From: Promerops cafer
Lineage: Eukaryota > Chordata > Aves > Passeriformes > Nectariniidae
Assembly (NCBI GenBank): GCA_013398275.1
Contig: VZSE01006253.1
Coordinates: 1,693,341 to 1,757,340 of the forward strand
DNA length: 64,000 nucleotides
Reading direction: 5' to 3'
Shown here: positions 13,553 through 27,395 of the stretch, one piece after another
How positions within the stretch are numbered: position 1 is the stretch's first letter
Layout of the letters: each line of letters begins with the position of its first letter
The notes under the pieces: generated by a model
Seen by the model: the letters and a program-made list of their open reading frames with translations, nothing else
Told to the model about the DNA's origin: nothing
The model's database searches: none
Translations under genes and position numbers: made by a program

Positions 13553-14010
13553 ATGGAGCAAAGTTCTCCTGGAGAATTCTTGGTGCCTTTGAAAGGGAAG
13601 CCCTTTGTGGCCCTCCTCAGGACTCCCTCTAACAGGTCCACAGCCTCCTTATGTTGGGACCCCAGGGCTGGAAGCAGCAGTCCAGGGTCTCATGAGAGCA
13701 GAGCAGAGGGGGAGAACCACTGCCCTCAACATGTTTCTTCATGCATGCTTCTTTTGATGCGGACCATGATGAGTTTGACTTTCTGGGCTGGGAGTTCACA
13801 TTGCTGGATCATGATGAGCTTCTCATCCACCAACCCCAAGTCCTTCTCCTCAGGGCTGCTCTCAATCCCTTCTCTGCACAGCCTGTACTTGTGTTTGGGA
13901 TTGCACCTTGCACTTGGCCTTATCTTCATGAGTTTTACACGGGTCTACCTCTCAAATCTGTGAAATTCCCTCTGGATGGCATCCCTTCCCTCTAACCTTG
14001 TCATGACATG
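13553..14010 (-). mobile_element. CR1 fragment covering the ORF2 C-terminal region (antisense)
   Basis: On the minus strand this piece still translates in patches to the C-terminal part of CR1 ORF2. CNPKHKYRL, GIESSPEEKDLG, VDEKL and QQCELPAQK can be read within 13726-13929. Frameshifts and stops break it, so it is a dead copy. The + strand shows the matching antisense landmarks: GGCCCTCCTCAGGACTCC, GGACCCCAGGGCTGG, CCCCAAGTCCTTCTCC and CCCTCTGGATGGCATCCC. The open frames read on the + strand here are antisense shadows. Confidence 0.92.
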
Positions 14011-17000
14011 ACAAATCATGTGTGCCCAATTGAATCATTTACTTCCTGTAAGTAAAAGTCTACTCTTTCTCACCTACAACTAACATTAACAGCCAAAGAA
14101 AGGTAGACTTGTTAGCCAATGTGTTTGAATAGAATTGTGCCTCAGCACTGTAGAAGAAGACAGTGGCTCCTTCAAGTCTTTTATTTCTGCACTGGTTCAC
14201 CCCTACCAATTCATGCTTGATCCATCTTTGGATAGATCTGCTTAAAGTCTTTCAAAGACAAAAATTACACAGCCCTCTCAATCTACTTCTTCCTAAGCTT
14301 AACTACTCCTTATACGCCCCCTAATGTCAAACCTACAATTCTTTTAAGCCCATTACTCCTTTTCCTACCCATGGCAACAAAGGAAGCAGTTTCTAAGACT
14401 GCAATCTCTATATTTGAAGACTTATGCTTACCCTTGCTCTGCTTTGGCAACTTTCAGTATGATCAGAAAACAGGTTTTACACTTTGGAATAACATGAGAT
14501 CTCTATTATCCCAGTGGAAATGAGACACGAGGCAAAGTACAGAAAAAGAGATGTCAAACAATCCTGAAGAATTATATAAGGTTTATTTTCATTGCAAAAT
14601 GACAAATTCATGAGATGACCTACACGGTTGAAAAATAGACAGTGCGGCAATCTCAAAAATAGCTCCATATTGCCAACAGACCTGTTCTTGCAGTTTTGCA
14701 TGAAAGTAAGTCAGAGGCATTGCTGGGAAATTGTGTGCATTTGTGGGTGCCTCTCTGTTCTCAAACAAGAAATGTATGCTTCTGATTTTATATTTGACTT
14801 AGAAGCGCTACTTTAGCCCACAGCTTGTTAAAATACAGAATGGGAGAAGTCTATGGGTGGCTGACTTAAGACTGTTCTCTTCAAATATGTCTTCTGAGAG
14901 TCAGAGGCAGCAATCAGAGAATTTTCTGATGTAAGCCTATTTTGAGAATGAGACTCTTCCAATTCTAAGAAAAGGAATCAAAAATACCCTTGGAACAATG
15001 AAAACATTTTCTATTCAAGCTTGAGAAAAGATTAGATGCTTTCTTCTCAAAAACATAAATTCAAGAGGCAAAAATAAATTAAGATCTTAAACCCCAGCAT
15101 TATTATTCCACAATTTGCTGCAGGCTACATAGTAAAATGTAACTTTTTAAAACACTAAAGCTAAGATGAAAAATGTGAACCAGTATATATTCCTAGAAAA
15201 ACTTAAAGGCAGTTGGAACAGGATGAAAATTAGCATTATGCTTGAGATTTTCTGATCTTTAGAAAAGCTACAGAATTTTGATTAATGAAGTTAAGAGAAC
15301 TTATAATGGTCTTTATTTAAAAAAAAAAAAAATCCTGTTTCTTCTCCTCTAAAATTAACACTGTGACAAAAAGAATTTTGCAGTAAGGTACTGATTAACA
15401 CTTAAGATCTGTTTCCTTTCTGCTGTCTTTCTCTGCAGCAAGATATTTTCCATGATTTCTTTTTAACTCTTTCTTTTTCTGGTTTATCTGTATTATCCCA
15501 GAGTCTACACCCAGGACTAGTGACTCATTTCACGCCCACAAATCACACACACATGGCTGTATGCAGAGAAGTTATTTGTGAAAGGGGAAGACCCGAGGGT
15601 TTGTAGCTCTGTGTAACTGTGTCCTGGTAAAGAGAATCTCTTCCAAACCATGGAGCCCAGGAACTGTTTCTTCTCTCGGCAAATCTGCCATCAATTCTGG
15701 TCACGTCTTAGTTTCTTAGTTACAGAGATCCTTTGTGTACGTAAGCTGTAGAAAGGTGTGGGGCAGACAAAGGGGAAGAAATACTCGACCACTCGGACAG
15801 CAATCGTTCACTTGTCCCAGCTTTGCATCTACTTTCACATGTGTTCCATTTCTTGATTAGAGAACTGTGGGACTCGGAAAGGCAGGCAGATTTTTTCTCC
15901 CATTTCACATTTGAGTTGATTTAGTTGTACTTAAAACACCTGGAAAATCTGAACATAAAAACATTACCCACTCAGCAGAGATTTATACGGGTGAACCCAT
16001 TTCACTAACACTGATGAGTGATTATGGAAGAATATTACTCGGAGCAATGAAAACTTCTGTTCTGCAAACTTGTGGTGTAATTAATTTTTCTGTCACTCTA
16101 CTAAAGTGACAAAGCACACACAGCAGCGCAATTCCCCCTGACTATGGCTGAATTGATAGTTTCTAGTGAAGCCATTGTCTCTCCAGAGGTTAAGGCTGAA
16201 GGCAACTGACAAGGTGAATGAAGTACCAGAACTCACTAAACCTCGTTCTGGTGGAATTTAGTCCACTCCTGCCTTGAAAAGACATTATAAATGACAGCAA
16301 GAATATACTACTTTCAAGAAGACCAGATTAAAAAGTCATGTACTATTTCAAGGAATAAGGCCCAAGCTGAACTTTGTTGATCATTTTCATATTAGAAATG
16401 TGTAGTAACAGAATTGATTAAAGGAACCGTATTTTAATTAGGAAATTAAAGTTAATAAAATAAAATTTATATTTGCTAGGGGGTCATAATGTTCAGCCTT
16501 TGTTCATGTTGGTTAGTGACTGTGAAGGAGGTGAAGACTGAATTATAATGAGTAAATCATCTATATGCTCAGAAAATGTATAGTTATAAAACATGATGAT
16601 TTAATATATTTTACCTGGTATTTTTTTAAGTATTCCGTGTCTTGAAGTGCTGATATGAACAAATCAGTGTTAATCTTGTATGCTATTTTGAAATATGATT
16701 GGCTGATATGATTTTAATATAATTCTACCAATGCATACCAAAAAAGGAATATTATTCCTTGTATCCTAGGACTTAAAGTAGATTAAATATATTTTTGAAA
16801 CTTTTCATGTGTTCAAAGGTTTCAAGCCTTAGCTAAATCAGTTTACTTGTCATAGCCAAATATGCATCACACGGATGCTCCCTGAGTAAAAAACTGCGTT
16901 AGCCACTCAAGATCTGATTTTATCTGAGCATTTCAGACATGAGGAAAACTATACTATAATGTCAAATCAGCAATATGTTGAGGAGGATGACTGTCACAAA

Positions 17001-20000
17001 ATAGAGGGGTTGATGTTACTTTTACACTCAAGAGAGATTTTATGGGGCTTTAAGCAAAAGTATTACATAAAAATGTGTTATTTAGCTGCTTGACCTGACA
17101 CCAGATATGTATACAGAGCTAGAAACTCTTGCATAGAAGGGAATGTCAAGAAACCAAAATGACAACTGCAGGTTGTTTGCCTGGTTTTGTTGATAGCTCA
17201 TTACTTGAAATCACCTTCAGAGAAAGACATTAATGAATGCACAATTGGTTTTGGTCTTTAAAAAGAAAAATCAAAGACAGAACTGCTTCTGAAGTTGTCA
17301 TCTCTTAGCTGTATTTTTGAGAAACTTTATGTGCATGTTTTTTTCTTTTTAAGATATATAACTGATATTATCTAGCAATAAGAAAATAGCTTAATTACTT
17401 ATGCAGCAATTTCTCTGTCAAAAATCTAATTACTTCTTGCTGCTCCATAAGTCCTTGTCATGGGGAACCTCCCAGTACAAGGGTTGGGTAAAGGTAATTA
17501 GTATTTTCTAATCATGCCCCCCCTTATTTTGCACTACATTGAACTTAATATGCCAGTTTCACCTACTGTCAGCCAGAAGCTCCGTGGCAGTTTTGTTATT
17601 TCATTCTAGCTGTGGTCTTGTAACCAGAAGAGTAAGTGATTTGTACTCCAACAAAGCCTTAACTCCTCTCTCCCAGCTGAAAACAACAGGGCCAAAGGAG
17701 CACCCTGAGAACTACGATGAAGAAATAGTGCAGGTACCACAGTGCCTGCCGTTCGTTCAACTGCAATAATTTGGTTGGGAGGTGAATAAATTCCTAACCA
17801 CAGGAAAGCAGTCAAGGTGTTTCCAACCAACCAGTTGAAAATTAATACCTTCCTTCTGAAGTGCTCAGGGTTAGAGCACAGCTCCCAGACAAGGAAACGG
17901 CTTCTGGGTTTTATCTGAGGCTTTCTTATAGCAGGTGGTGACTGTTACATTTCTCCAAGAGTGATGCTGTTCCTGAACTCAGGTTATATCAGCTCTGATT
18001 CTCTGTGATGAGTCTTGTCTGACCCTCATGTCATACATATTAGAGAAAAGGAGATAATTGCTCTTCAAAATAAGCAGCAATGGTTTTATATCGTAAATTC
18101 ATTCCTAATTTAAATAGATTTTTATCTGACCATTATGTAGCACTGATGGAGAAGCACAAGACTCGTCTTAAATAAGGCCAGTGTTAAATTAGCCTGAGCT
18201 TACTCCAATAACCAGTAGCAAGGTGTAGGCATTGTACAGAATGATTCAGACCAATATGAGGAAAATTGTCCTCTGCTGGGGATTTGGGGTGAATATATCC
18301 AAACATGCATTGTGTGCTGAGAATCAGGGAAGATAAAATTTTCACTAATGTATCCCTGTCTCCGATGGAAATATTGGCTTTCTGGGAAAACAGAGATGTC
18401 ATTTTTCTTCAGGTGGGTGGACAGATGTGAAGTCAGGGACAGGTTTAATAGACATCTGTTCTTTAAAAGAGGGGTACATCTATGGTGGGAATCTACTCAA
18501 GGGTAGGAACTTATTCATGTTCAAGAAAGAAAATTCTTCACCTTGAATCCCTTTTCCCCAGAAATGGCATAGTAAATTCACATTCCTGCATACCTTTGCA
18601 CCTTATCTCTGTGCTCAGAGGCAGGTTCTGACATCTTCTGCTGCCTTTTACCTTAAAAAGGAGCTATCAGTTAGATGTGCCAAGGGACAGCTGAGCCTAT
18701 CAAACAGACTGAGTGCTTCCCCCTGACATGGAGGAAGCAAGTGTCTGAAAATTCTTCCAGGTTTGGGAATTCCCAGCCCTTCCTGGAGGCTACCTCAGAA
18801 GTTTAAAACAGTTATTCGTGAAAAATTTCAAGGAATAAAATGGTTTTTTTGCCTGAATTTCAGCTCCACTGATTCTGCCTGAGGGTGTTGCATCCTGACA
18901 TTTCTAGTGATTTAGTGTCTGGGAGCTATCAAAGACAGACCAAGGTAAAACTGGATGCGTAGATGTACTACAAAATAGTTTCTAAGATTGCTTTCTCTTC
19001 TATATATGTAGCAGCTTTAATGGTGACCTTCTCCCTCAGGGCTCTTAAGAAGGAATCCAGAGCCTCGTGCAGTGATACTAAAATTTTATATGCTTGTAAC
19101 AACTGAAAATTTACTATCAGAAGAAGGTAAATTACTTCTAAGATTAATTGTATACTCCTGCAGATTATCTGCAAGGGCATTTTTAAGCTGCTGTTTTTGA
19201 ATATTAATTTTCTAAAAACCGACTAAGGCTGTACATGTTTGTTTTGTTATTATAATCTGTATCAGTGGTCAAGAACCAGAAACTTCATCTGATTCAAAAG
19301 AAACCAATTATTATTTTAAAAAAATTACTGATCAATATTCATTAATGACATTGCTGCATAAATTTTATTGAAACTTTATTACAAACAATTTTTCTTTAAA
19401 ATATTCACTTTAGAAAAAAATGCAACTTTTATCTTGATAGAAGAGGAATTGAAAAGTCCTCAGCTATAATAATACATGTTCTTTCAAAGTTCTGAAAAGT
19501 AAAAACTCAAGAATTAAAAAAATTTTCTAGACTTCTACAAATTACATGTAGAACCCCAAATTACAAAACTTTGACTTTGCAGCTAGGAAATTTTGCCTTT
19601 TTTTTTTTTTTTTTGGTGGGCATTCCCCTCACTGTGATTCAATTCATTATGGTTGTATTACACTGGGAATGTAGCTCTCACAACTATTTTAACAAAACTA
19701 ACTTAACTTTGGCATTTTAAGGGACTTTCAAATCAGATACAGTAGCTGTAAGGAATACCAAAAAAACATTCATTTTCTTTGACTGTTTTGGAGGGTGTTT
19801 TTTTTTTTATTTTTCATCCCAGAAAAAAAATTAATTTTGAAATGAAATGCTAACCTTATTCTGTATCAAGTCGTGAGGAACAGCCAAAAGTAATGTGAAC
19901 TATGAACTAAGTTTCTGCCCATAAGTATTTCCAGAAGTGGTGATTTCTGCAAAGTGCTCTTTGCCCTGGCAGCCTTTTATACCTGGGACATGCTTCCTCT

Positions 20001-21338
20001 CAAGATTCACAAATGTCTCATCCTCCTTTAAATCTCAGTTTAGATATTGTCCTCTATGCTCCTTCTAAAAACATGGCAGTAGTGAGCAGAAAGTCAATAT
20101 CATATTACCTCATTATACTGTTGATTTTTATTATCCTATCTTTATGTATTTTCATGTTGGTTTTACTCTTTTGTCTGATTTTATTTCTAAGTATTTTATG
20201 TAGCCTTGTCCTGCAGAGTTCTTAACACCCTAGACTCCCAGATTGTGTCTATGAATCTTAAATTCTAAAATAATATTAATGATAGATTCTACTCGCTGCT
20301 CCTAGTTAGGTAGCTTTCCAGCTATTGGTTTCAGGCCTTAAAATATTTTAGTCCATTTACTCCCTCTCTGAGGCTTTTACAGGCAAATCTTCTCTCACAT
20401 ACTTAAAAAGATAGGAAGAGTTTGAGCATTCAGGAGAAAACAGGTAAATCAGTCATTTAAATCAGAGATTGTTCTCACCCAGTCCTCACATAAAACAACT
20501 CCTAAACTCAGAGACATTGTGTAAATCACAGGGTACAATTTGCCTTTTATTTCAGAATTAGCATCTTAATTGGCTATCTTGTTATTAGATCTCAGAAAAA
20601 AAATGTTTCAACGGTCTGTGATATTTAATTAAGATACAGTAAATTGTTTTCTAAATTGAATTTTGTATTCCAGTGGATATGGTTATTGGAAAAATCAGTT
20701 GAATGGAAACAAGTATCTTAATAAATGCTTTTCTTCTGCATTTGAAGCAAGTTCTGTTCTTGAATTAATGCTGATTAGGAAAATTCTCTAGAGCCTTGAA
20801 TTATCTTTACCTTGAACTAAATGGTTTGCACACATATAAACCTGATTTTTCTGTATTTGCCTTGCTCTTTACTTAAAAATGCTTTTAAGAAATGAAAAAT
20901 TCTTGTTTATGAGATAGTCCCAGATTTTACACCATCCCTTCAGCTTGTGTTTGCTATATGATGTTCTCTTGAAGCGTTTGGTTAGGAAGACTAATAACTG
21001 TGCCTTAAAGTCCCACACCATATTAATACTGAGTGTGTAAGAGGAATTTGTCATTCATTAATTTCCAGTTCAAATTCAATGTTCAAAAATATTGTGTTGA
21101 GAGTAGATAACTCTGTCAGTCCTGAACATTACTTAAGTTACTATTTTGAACAAACTAATTTAATTGACACTGTTCATAACTGGGCTTTTGTTAACAGCTG
21201 GTCTGTGATTTTTTACTGTTATTCCTCCATCCAGCTTTATGTTCAGCAACACTAATCCAGAGATTATTAATTATCCACTGTAAAAGGATGTGTATAAAAA
21301 ATCATTCCCTATCTGTATAGAGAGAAAAATAGAGAGAA
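14011..21338 (+). other. GRM5 intron, long unique stretch
   Basis: No exon, RNA gene or transposon was recognised. It is AT-rich throughout, with homopolymer runs at 15319-15331 (A) and 19598-19614 (T). A small perfect inverted repeat, AAGGAAT-att-ATTCCTT, sits at 16744-16760. Open frames are all under 90 codons and featureless. Confidence 0.7.
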
Positions 21339-21403
21339 AAAAAATTTCACCTGAAACATTGTTCTAAAAAATTTCACCTGAAACATTGTTCTAAAAAATT
21401 TCT
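21339..21403. repeat. 27-bp tandem duplication (about 2.4 copies)
   Basis: AAAATTTCACCTGAAACATT is followed by GTTCTAA and repeated with a period of 27 bp: the TTTC of each copy starts at 21345, 21372 and 21399. The first two copies are identical and the third is cut off after AAAAAATTTC. The exact identity suggests a recent slippage or local duplication event. Confidence 0.93.
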
Positions 21404-21617
21404 ACTCAGCAAAAACCAAAACATCAGGGCATTTCAACATTATTCTCGTACAAAATCCGAACCACAACACTGTACCAGCTACTGAGAAGGAAATTAACTG
21501 TATCCCAGCTAAAAGTAGGACAGCTTTATAAACCATAATATTCATGATCTACTTCAAGAAGATCATTACATTCAGTAAGCTCACATTTAGTATGCATGCT
21601 TCTATCAACCAAACCCT

Positions 21618-21847
21618 CAGTTGCACCAGGGAAGTTTTAGATTAGATATTAGGAAATATTTCTTCACAGAAAGGGTTGTCAGGGATTGGAACAGGCTGCC
21701 CTGGGAAATGGTGGAAGGATTTAAAAGATATGTAGATGTGGTGGTATAGTGGACACATTTTAATGGTGGAGTTGGCAAGTGCTGTGTTAATGGTTGAATG
21801 GTTGATCTCTTTTCCAACCCAAATATTTCTATGATTCTATGATTCTG
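21618..21847 (+). mobile_element. CR1 retrotransposon 3' end, 5'-truncated
   Basis: A clear sense CR1 3' UTR. It contains TTGCACCAGGGAAGTTTTAG, AGATATTAGGAAATATTTC, TTCACAGAAAGGGTTGTCAG, GGAACAGGCTGCCCTGGGA, TTAATGGTTGAATGGTTGAT, TTTTCCAACCCAAATA, and the octamer tail TTCTATGATTCTATGATTCT at its end. It is about 230 bp and fully non-coding. Confidence 0.95.
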
Positions 21848-24800
21848 GTGGGAAAACAGGGACATTTTCAAGTCTTAATGAGACAAAAAAAATCCACATT
21901 TAAAAAGATACTGGACTTCAGATCCTAAGAGACAGGTTTTATTAGAATCAATCAGATTATTTGCTCTATTCTAAAAGTGATTTTCTTTTTCTATTCTGTA
22001 ATCCTAGTAACAGTGCTATTCTTGGACAGTAGACATATATGTGTTCTCTGCTTTTCCTCACTTTTGATATTTTTCCCTTTGAGTTTGTGTTTATCTGCAT
22101 CATCTCTCTTTATTATTTCACCATCCTGTAGGAACAATAAGTAAAGTAATTAGGAATTATCATGGAAATCTATGTGAGATGTTCAATAAGCACTTTACAA
22201 ATGAATATCTCATGATGACACTAATTTAAAAACAAGCTGTTAAAAATTGTGCATTTTGTTATGGCAGCTGAACTGCTGGCATGCCAAGGAGCTCACAACA
22301 CAGAGGAGCTTCAAGTAGGCTGAAAAGCCCAATGAAGGAGAGTCACTAGGTTAAAAATACCCGAGTGCTTTATGCAGGCATGATGTATCATTGTAAGGGA
22401 GATGAAGTGTGTTTGTTCTGAACCAAAACTCTTGGCTGGCTGTTGATTGTGCAGGGTCATTGAGATGTTAACAGGAAGGGAAAAGTTGTTCTATTTTATG
22501 TACACCAGAGGGGTCTTTTGTGCCATGATCTCCCAGTCCTTGAACCTTCAAGCATTTTTCAGATGTCCCAGGTGTTATCTTTTCATGTGGGAGACCATAT
22601 CTGATGAGTTGGGTCCTGGAACATCTGAGAGACAGGAGTTTTGGGCTTCAGGTGGGGCAGTGTCTTTCATCCTCTGTATTGGACACATGGATTCAACCAC
22701 TCTGAAATTGCTACTGTATGGATATGCTCTTCCCCATGATTAAAAGGCAATTTCTGTTTGGTGGTATTCATAGGGTTTTTTGGGAAAAAAAGAAGGTGAT
22801 GACCCCCAAACAGATCTTTTAAGATCAGTATGAGCCAATAAGTTTAGAAGATACAGTACACAGCATACCTGATGTTTATTTAACATTTGGGTTGGAAATC
22901 TATGGCTCCTGCTATAAATTATCCCCTCTGTTCTCTATAGAGGGAAACCCAATCAACGTAACCAGCTAACGTTAGACTCTGAGACTGGATGTTTTGAACA
23001 ACCCAATAATAAGGTTTCTCATCATTTTAATGAGGAAAAATGTGTTTCATGTATTAACGCAAATGAATCGTTGGACTTTATTTTCCTTAACAGCTGAAAA
23101 TCATATTTCCAACCAATTGCACAGTTGCAAATGAACTTCTGGGTTGTATGTGCTGAATGGGTGAATTCTTCAGTCCCAATTTGCATGAAGGTGGTCTCTC
23201 AGGAAGAGTGGATTCATACAAGTTCAGTGCTTTTCTAATGGTCTGAACCTGGAGTGTGTTTAAACACCTTCAAATACAGAAACAGGAGCCCACATCCATC
23301 TGCATAACTATTACCAAAGCAACTTGTTCCTGCTCACACAGAAACTCTGTTGGAGCCCTTAAAATCAAGACTTGACCTTGCATATCCAAAAAAGAAACTT
23401 CTCAATTTTAATTCATACTAAGTATCTCTTCAGTGTCCAAATTCTATAAGTAAAACAGCTGTTCTTAATGCCTATGGATTACTCAGAAGACACAGACGTA
23501 TAAAATCAATAATAAATAACACTTAAGGTTGGTTATGTATGTGACATTTTCTCTTTCCGCAAAAGAACCCAAAGGCATTTTCTTTTCCTTCCCCCTTGAA
23601 AATGTCCAATCAAACCAGTCTGGCCTTCTTTGATTTGAAAGAAATGTCAGGTTTGGGGCTTTGTCCTTCATTCTACAATTAGCTATGACTAAGCTAGTGG
23701 ATTTATAGCCACTTGCAAAACATTGCCCATAATAGCTAGTAAGGAAACAGTATTTCTATTACTTATATAGATGAATCGCAAATTTTAAAATGTGAACTCA
23801 GCTAGTGCAAATAAAACTAATAAGACATGTATAAATGTCATTAAATAGCGGTTCAATTTTCATTTTTGTTCTCAAAGCCCTTAGAGAAAAATCAAAAAGA
23901 AACATAATGAGGAGATCAGATGCTACATGTCAATATGCAGGAAAATTAAAGAAAATCAAATTGCTAGTACTCATTCTCTGAATATTTAGGTATAATGGCT
24001 TCTGATGTTTAAGGATAAATGCAATATGATGAAAAATGAAATTTATGGGTAAGGGCTAGAATGAATATTATCTAAAAATGGAGGAAGACTTGCTGTAATA
24101 ACCTATTGGAAAACAGAAGAAATAACTTATATACTGAGAACAATGTAAACCCTAAACTGAATGGAAAGGAAAAATGAAACAGGGATGTCGATGAGCAAGA
24201 AAACTGTTGTGATAATGAAACAGATCATCAGCTGTTCACATACTTTGAAAAAAATTTCTTTAGGAGGAATTGAAATCTTCCTTAATTCCTCTGGGCCATT
24301 TCCATCATCCCAGTTCCATCAAAGAAATACACTGAAAATTGAAAAATAAGGGAGTTTTTTTGTCCATCTCTATGTCAACCCTAAACAGCCAAATTGTACA
24401 AATGGTTTGAAATGCATTGTGCTACTTAAAACTAAGTCTGACAATCTCATTCTGTTTACAATCTCAATATATGCTGATTCATTTTACCACTACCAGATTT
24501 TGAAAAACACTATCAAAGGCTATCTAAAAAATACATATGATATCACTTCAATTTTCATCAGTCATTTTTCTTCTGTAACTTCTAGAAAATAAATAATTAT
24601 GATTGCTCCCAAAAATCTTAATGGTGGTGAGCAGTAAGCCCTATGCCAAGACAAACATTTTAACTCAAAGAGAAAAAGAGCTTTGTCTTGAAATACATTT
24701 CCCACTTGAGCATGCTTGAGGGTGTGAATTAAGTACTGCTGAAACTAACGATTCCCAGAGACCTCTCATCACATGAATTTTGTAGAAATGTGAGTTTAAA

Positions 24801-27064
24801 ACCATCCTCAGGATTTGAAACACGTCCAGGCAAAGCTATTACTTTTAAGATACACCATTTGTATTCATGGCAAGTCAATAACACATGCCATTTGATGACA
24901 ATGGAATTGTGCAGCTGAACTTGTGATTATTTAAGAACCAATATAGAAGAGCTGCAACACCACTTGCTTTTTAACTGCTGTTATTTTATGATATTTCAAC
25001 AGGAAGCAGAGGCAGCTAGAAATGACTTACCAAGGTCTCCTCCACAGTATTTCATTATCGACTAGTTGCACACAAACAAAAAATCATTTGTTGGACTTGG
25101 TGGAAATTTTAAGAATTGGGCTATATATGCATGCCTATGTCCTTTAAGTTGAATGATTTCAGGTTTTTCAAAAGCTTCAGAGGTTGCCATGCATTAACTA
25201 TGCAGATGTTTTGTGGCCACTTAGCATGTGCTCAGGTTTAAAATCTGGCATTACCAAATTTTATCTCTGTAGGTGGTGACAAACTGCAGTTTGGGACAGG
25301 ATTTCCAAAAATCTTATCCATAGACACTGGGTGGTTCAGTTCTTTGACTAAATCTGTAATATAAATCAAGATAAACAGACTTACAGGTTAGGAGGAAAGG
25401 TCTAGTTGACACACTGCCACAATAATATGTGTATGTCCTGTAGACTAGGAGTGCTTGACTTACATGAAAACATTTCCGATTATTAGAGAAAGTATGTAGC
25501 ATTGGGAATGCTTGAGACAGGACCCATTTTACTTAATTTCAGCCAGATAATATTTGAATATGTGACCCAATCTGGTAAATAGTTTTGCTCTATGATAAAT
25601 AGAAAGAGATAAATATTTCTGGAGGACAATTCATCCATCCCTAAAATAGACTCCTTCGTCATTTCATCACCTACAGAAGGAATCCAAGAGGTCAGTTTTG
25701 GAAGTTGCATCTGTTGTGATTTAAGCTGAAACTGGGATACATCTTACTCTGTCTGGCCTCTAGCAGGCCCTGGAAAAGTGGATATCCTTACGTCCTGTTT
25801 TGCATCTGCTAGCCTTTTTCAGATGTCTCATCTACAGATGTACAGATCTACAGCTACATGCTGACATAGATATTTGCATATAGGCAACTGCATCAAATTC
25901 CAGTTGGTGAGATTTAGGTAGATAAAAAATTTACAGTTGATTTAAACTTTAAAATTTAATCTTACCCTTATGGTCTTGAAAATCTTTCTCTCATCTTCCC
26001 TGGAAAGACCTGTCAATTTGCAATAATCAGCTAAGTAATAGTTAATTTAGTTCAGTGTAGCACTATTTGATAGATGCATAGTGTCAACATCATGGTCAAG
26101 AGCAGGAATTCAGAGATTTCTTTCTCCTGAATGTCATGTAACACTTACACTAAAATAAAAACTGCATGATCCCAAGTACATAGGAATGCTCAAAACATAA
26201 TCTAAAGTAGAAAGGGAAAGGAGGAGGAGATTGATATTTACCTTTTTTTTCCCAGTAAATTTACTTTTTCTTGGTAAAAAGGGTTTTTTTAATACATTTT
26301 TGAAATTTTCTATGGTGGATCTTTTTACCATGTATCTTGGGACAGAATCCCAGGCTAGTTATTTGATTATGTATGTTTAAATATAAAGAATGTGTATATT
26401 AATTTTCCTAGAAATTTGTCTTTGTCTCAGAAAGAGAGTAGGTGAGCACATAAAAACAAAACATATTGAATAAATACATTTCCACATGGCTGCATAATTA
26501 TCAGTAGCTTTAATCCAAAAAGTAAGTTTTGTTTTCCTTGAAAAAAGCAATGAAAATTAACATGTATTTGGGTTTTTTTTAGTTTCCATCATCTGTGCCC
26601 AAATCTAGAATTTATTTCCCAAAAACTCTTGATATATATGGCTCTTTGCATATGACATTTCCTTTGGGTTTTTTATTCCTCGTAGTTTGAGAAGATATTA
26701 GAAAGAGTTTCATGTATGTGACAATTCATTTTTGCAACAGCTTATGTGTTTGTGTGGGCTTGGGAAGCTACATGTAATATTTTGAATATATTCAGTTACT
26801 TATTTCTAAACATTTACATGATTTCAACCAAATTTTTGACACTCATCTCCATTTCTGAAATTCAAATACAGACCTTGAAAAATTTTATTCATATGCCTAA
26901 TTTTATTTGGTGTTAGGTTTCTCTGTGCAATTAGAATTGTTTAGGTAATCATTACAGAATTTTTTAGCTTGTGAATGAGCCACCTATTTAAGTGCCCATT
27001 TTTCATCACGGAATACCATGAGGGGAGGTGAATCTCCACATGTGATTCTGCCTATCTAATCTGT
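21848..27064 (+). other. GRM5 intron, no recognised element
   Basis: Unique AT-rich sequence without exon-like or repeat-like landmarks that I can name. Open frames (for example 22447-22743 +) have no domain features. Confidence 0.7.
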
Positions 27065-27395
27065 TCCAGCCATCTGATCACCATTATCACCCTCCTCTGG
27101 ACTTGCTACAACAGGTGCACATCCTTCTTATGGTAGGGGCCCCTGAGCTGGACACAGCACTCCAGGTGGGGTCTCACAAGGGCAGAGGGGCAGAATCACC
27201 TCCCTCGACCTCCTGCCCATGTTTCTTTTATGCAGCTCAGGATATGACGCACCTTCTGATCTGCAAGCACACGTTGACAACTCATGCTGAGAATCTCATC
27301 AACCAGCACCCCCAAATTCTTCTTCTCAGGACTGCTCTCAGTTCATTCTTCACCCAGCCTGTATTTGTGACTGGGCTTGCCCCAACCTTGCCCTG
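27065..27395 (-). mobile_element. CR1 internal fragment (antisense)
   Basis: The + strand carries antisense CR1 landmarks in the expected order: ATCACCCTCCTCTGGACTTG, GGGGCCCCTGAGCTGGACAC, CACTCCAGGTGGGGTCTCAC, GGGCAGAGGGGCAGAATCAC, CATCAACCAGCACCCCCAAA and CCCAGCCTGTATTTGTGACT. This is the same part of the element as the fragment at 13553-14010. Both ends are ragged and there is no CR1 3' tail. The 124-codon + frame here is an antisense shadow. Confidence 0.92.

Noticed and set aside
13274..13995. Open frames of 84-136 codons on the + strand
   Set aside because: Most of this span is antisense CR1; the real remnant is ORF2 sequence on the minus strand. The upstream part has no motif.
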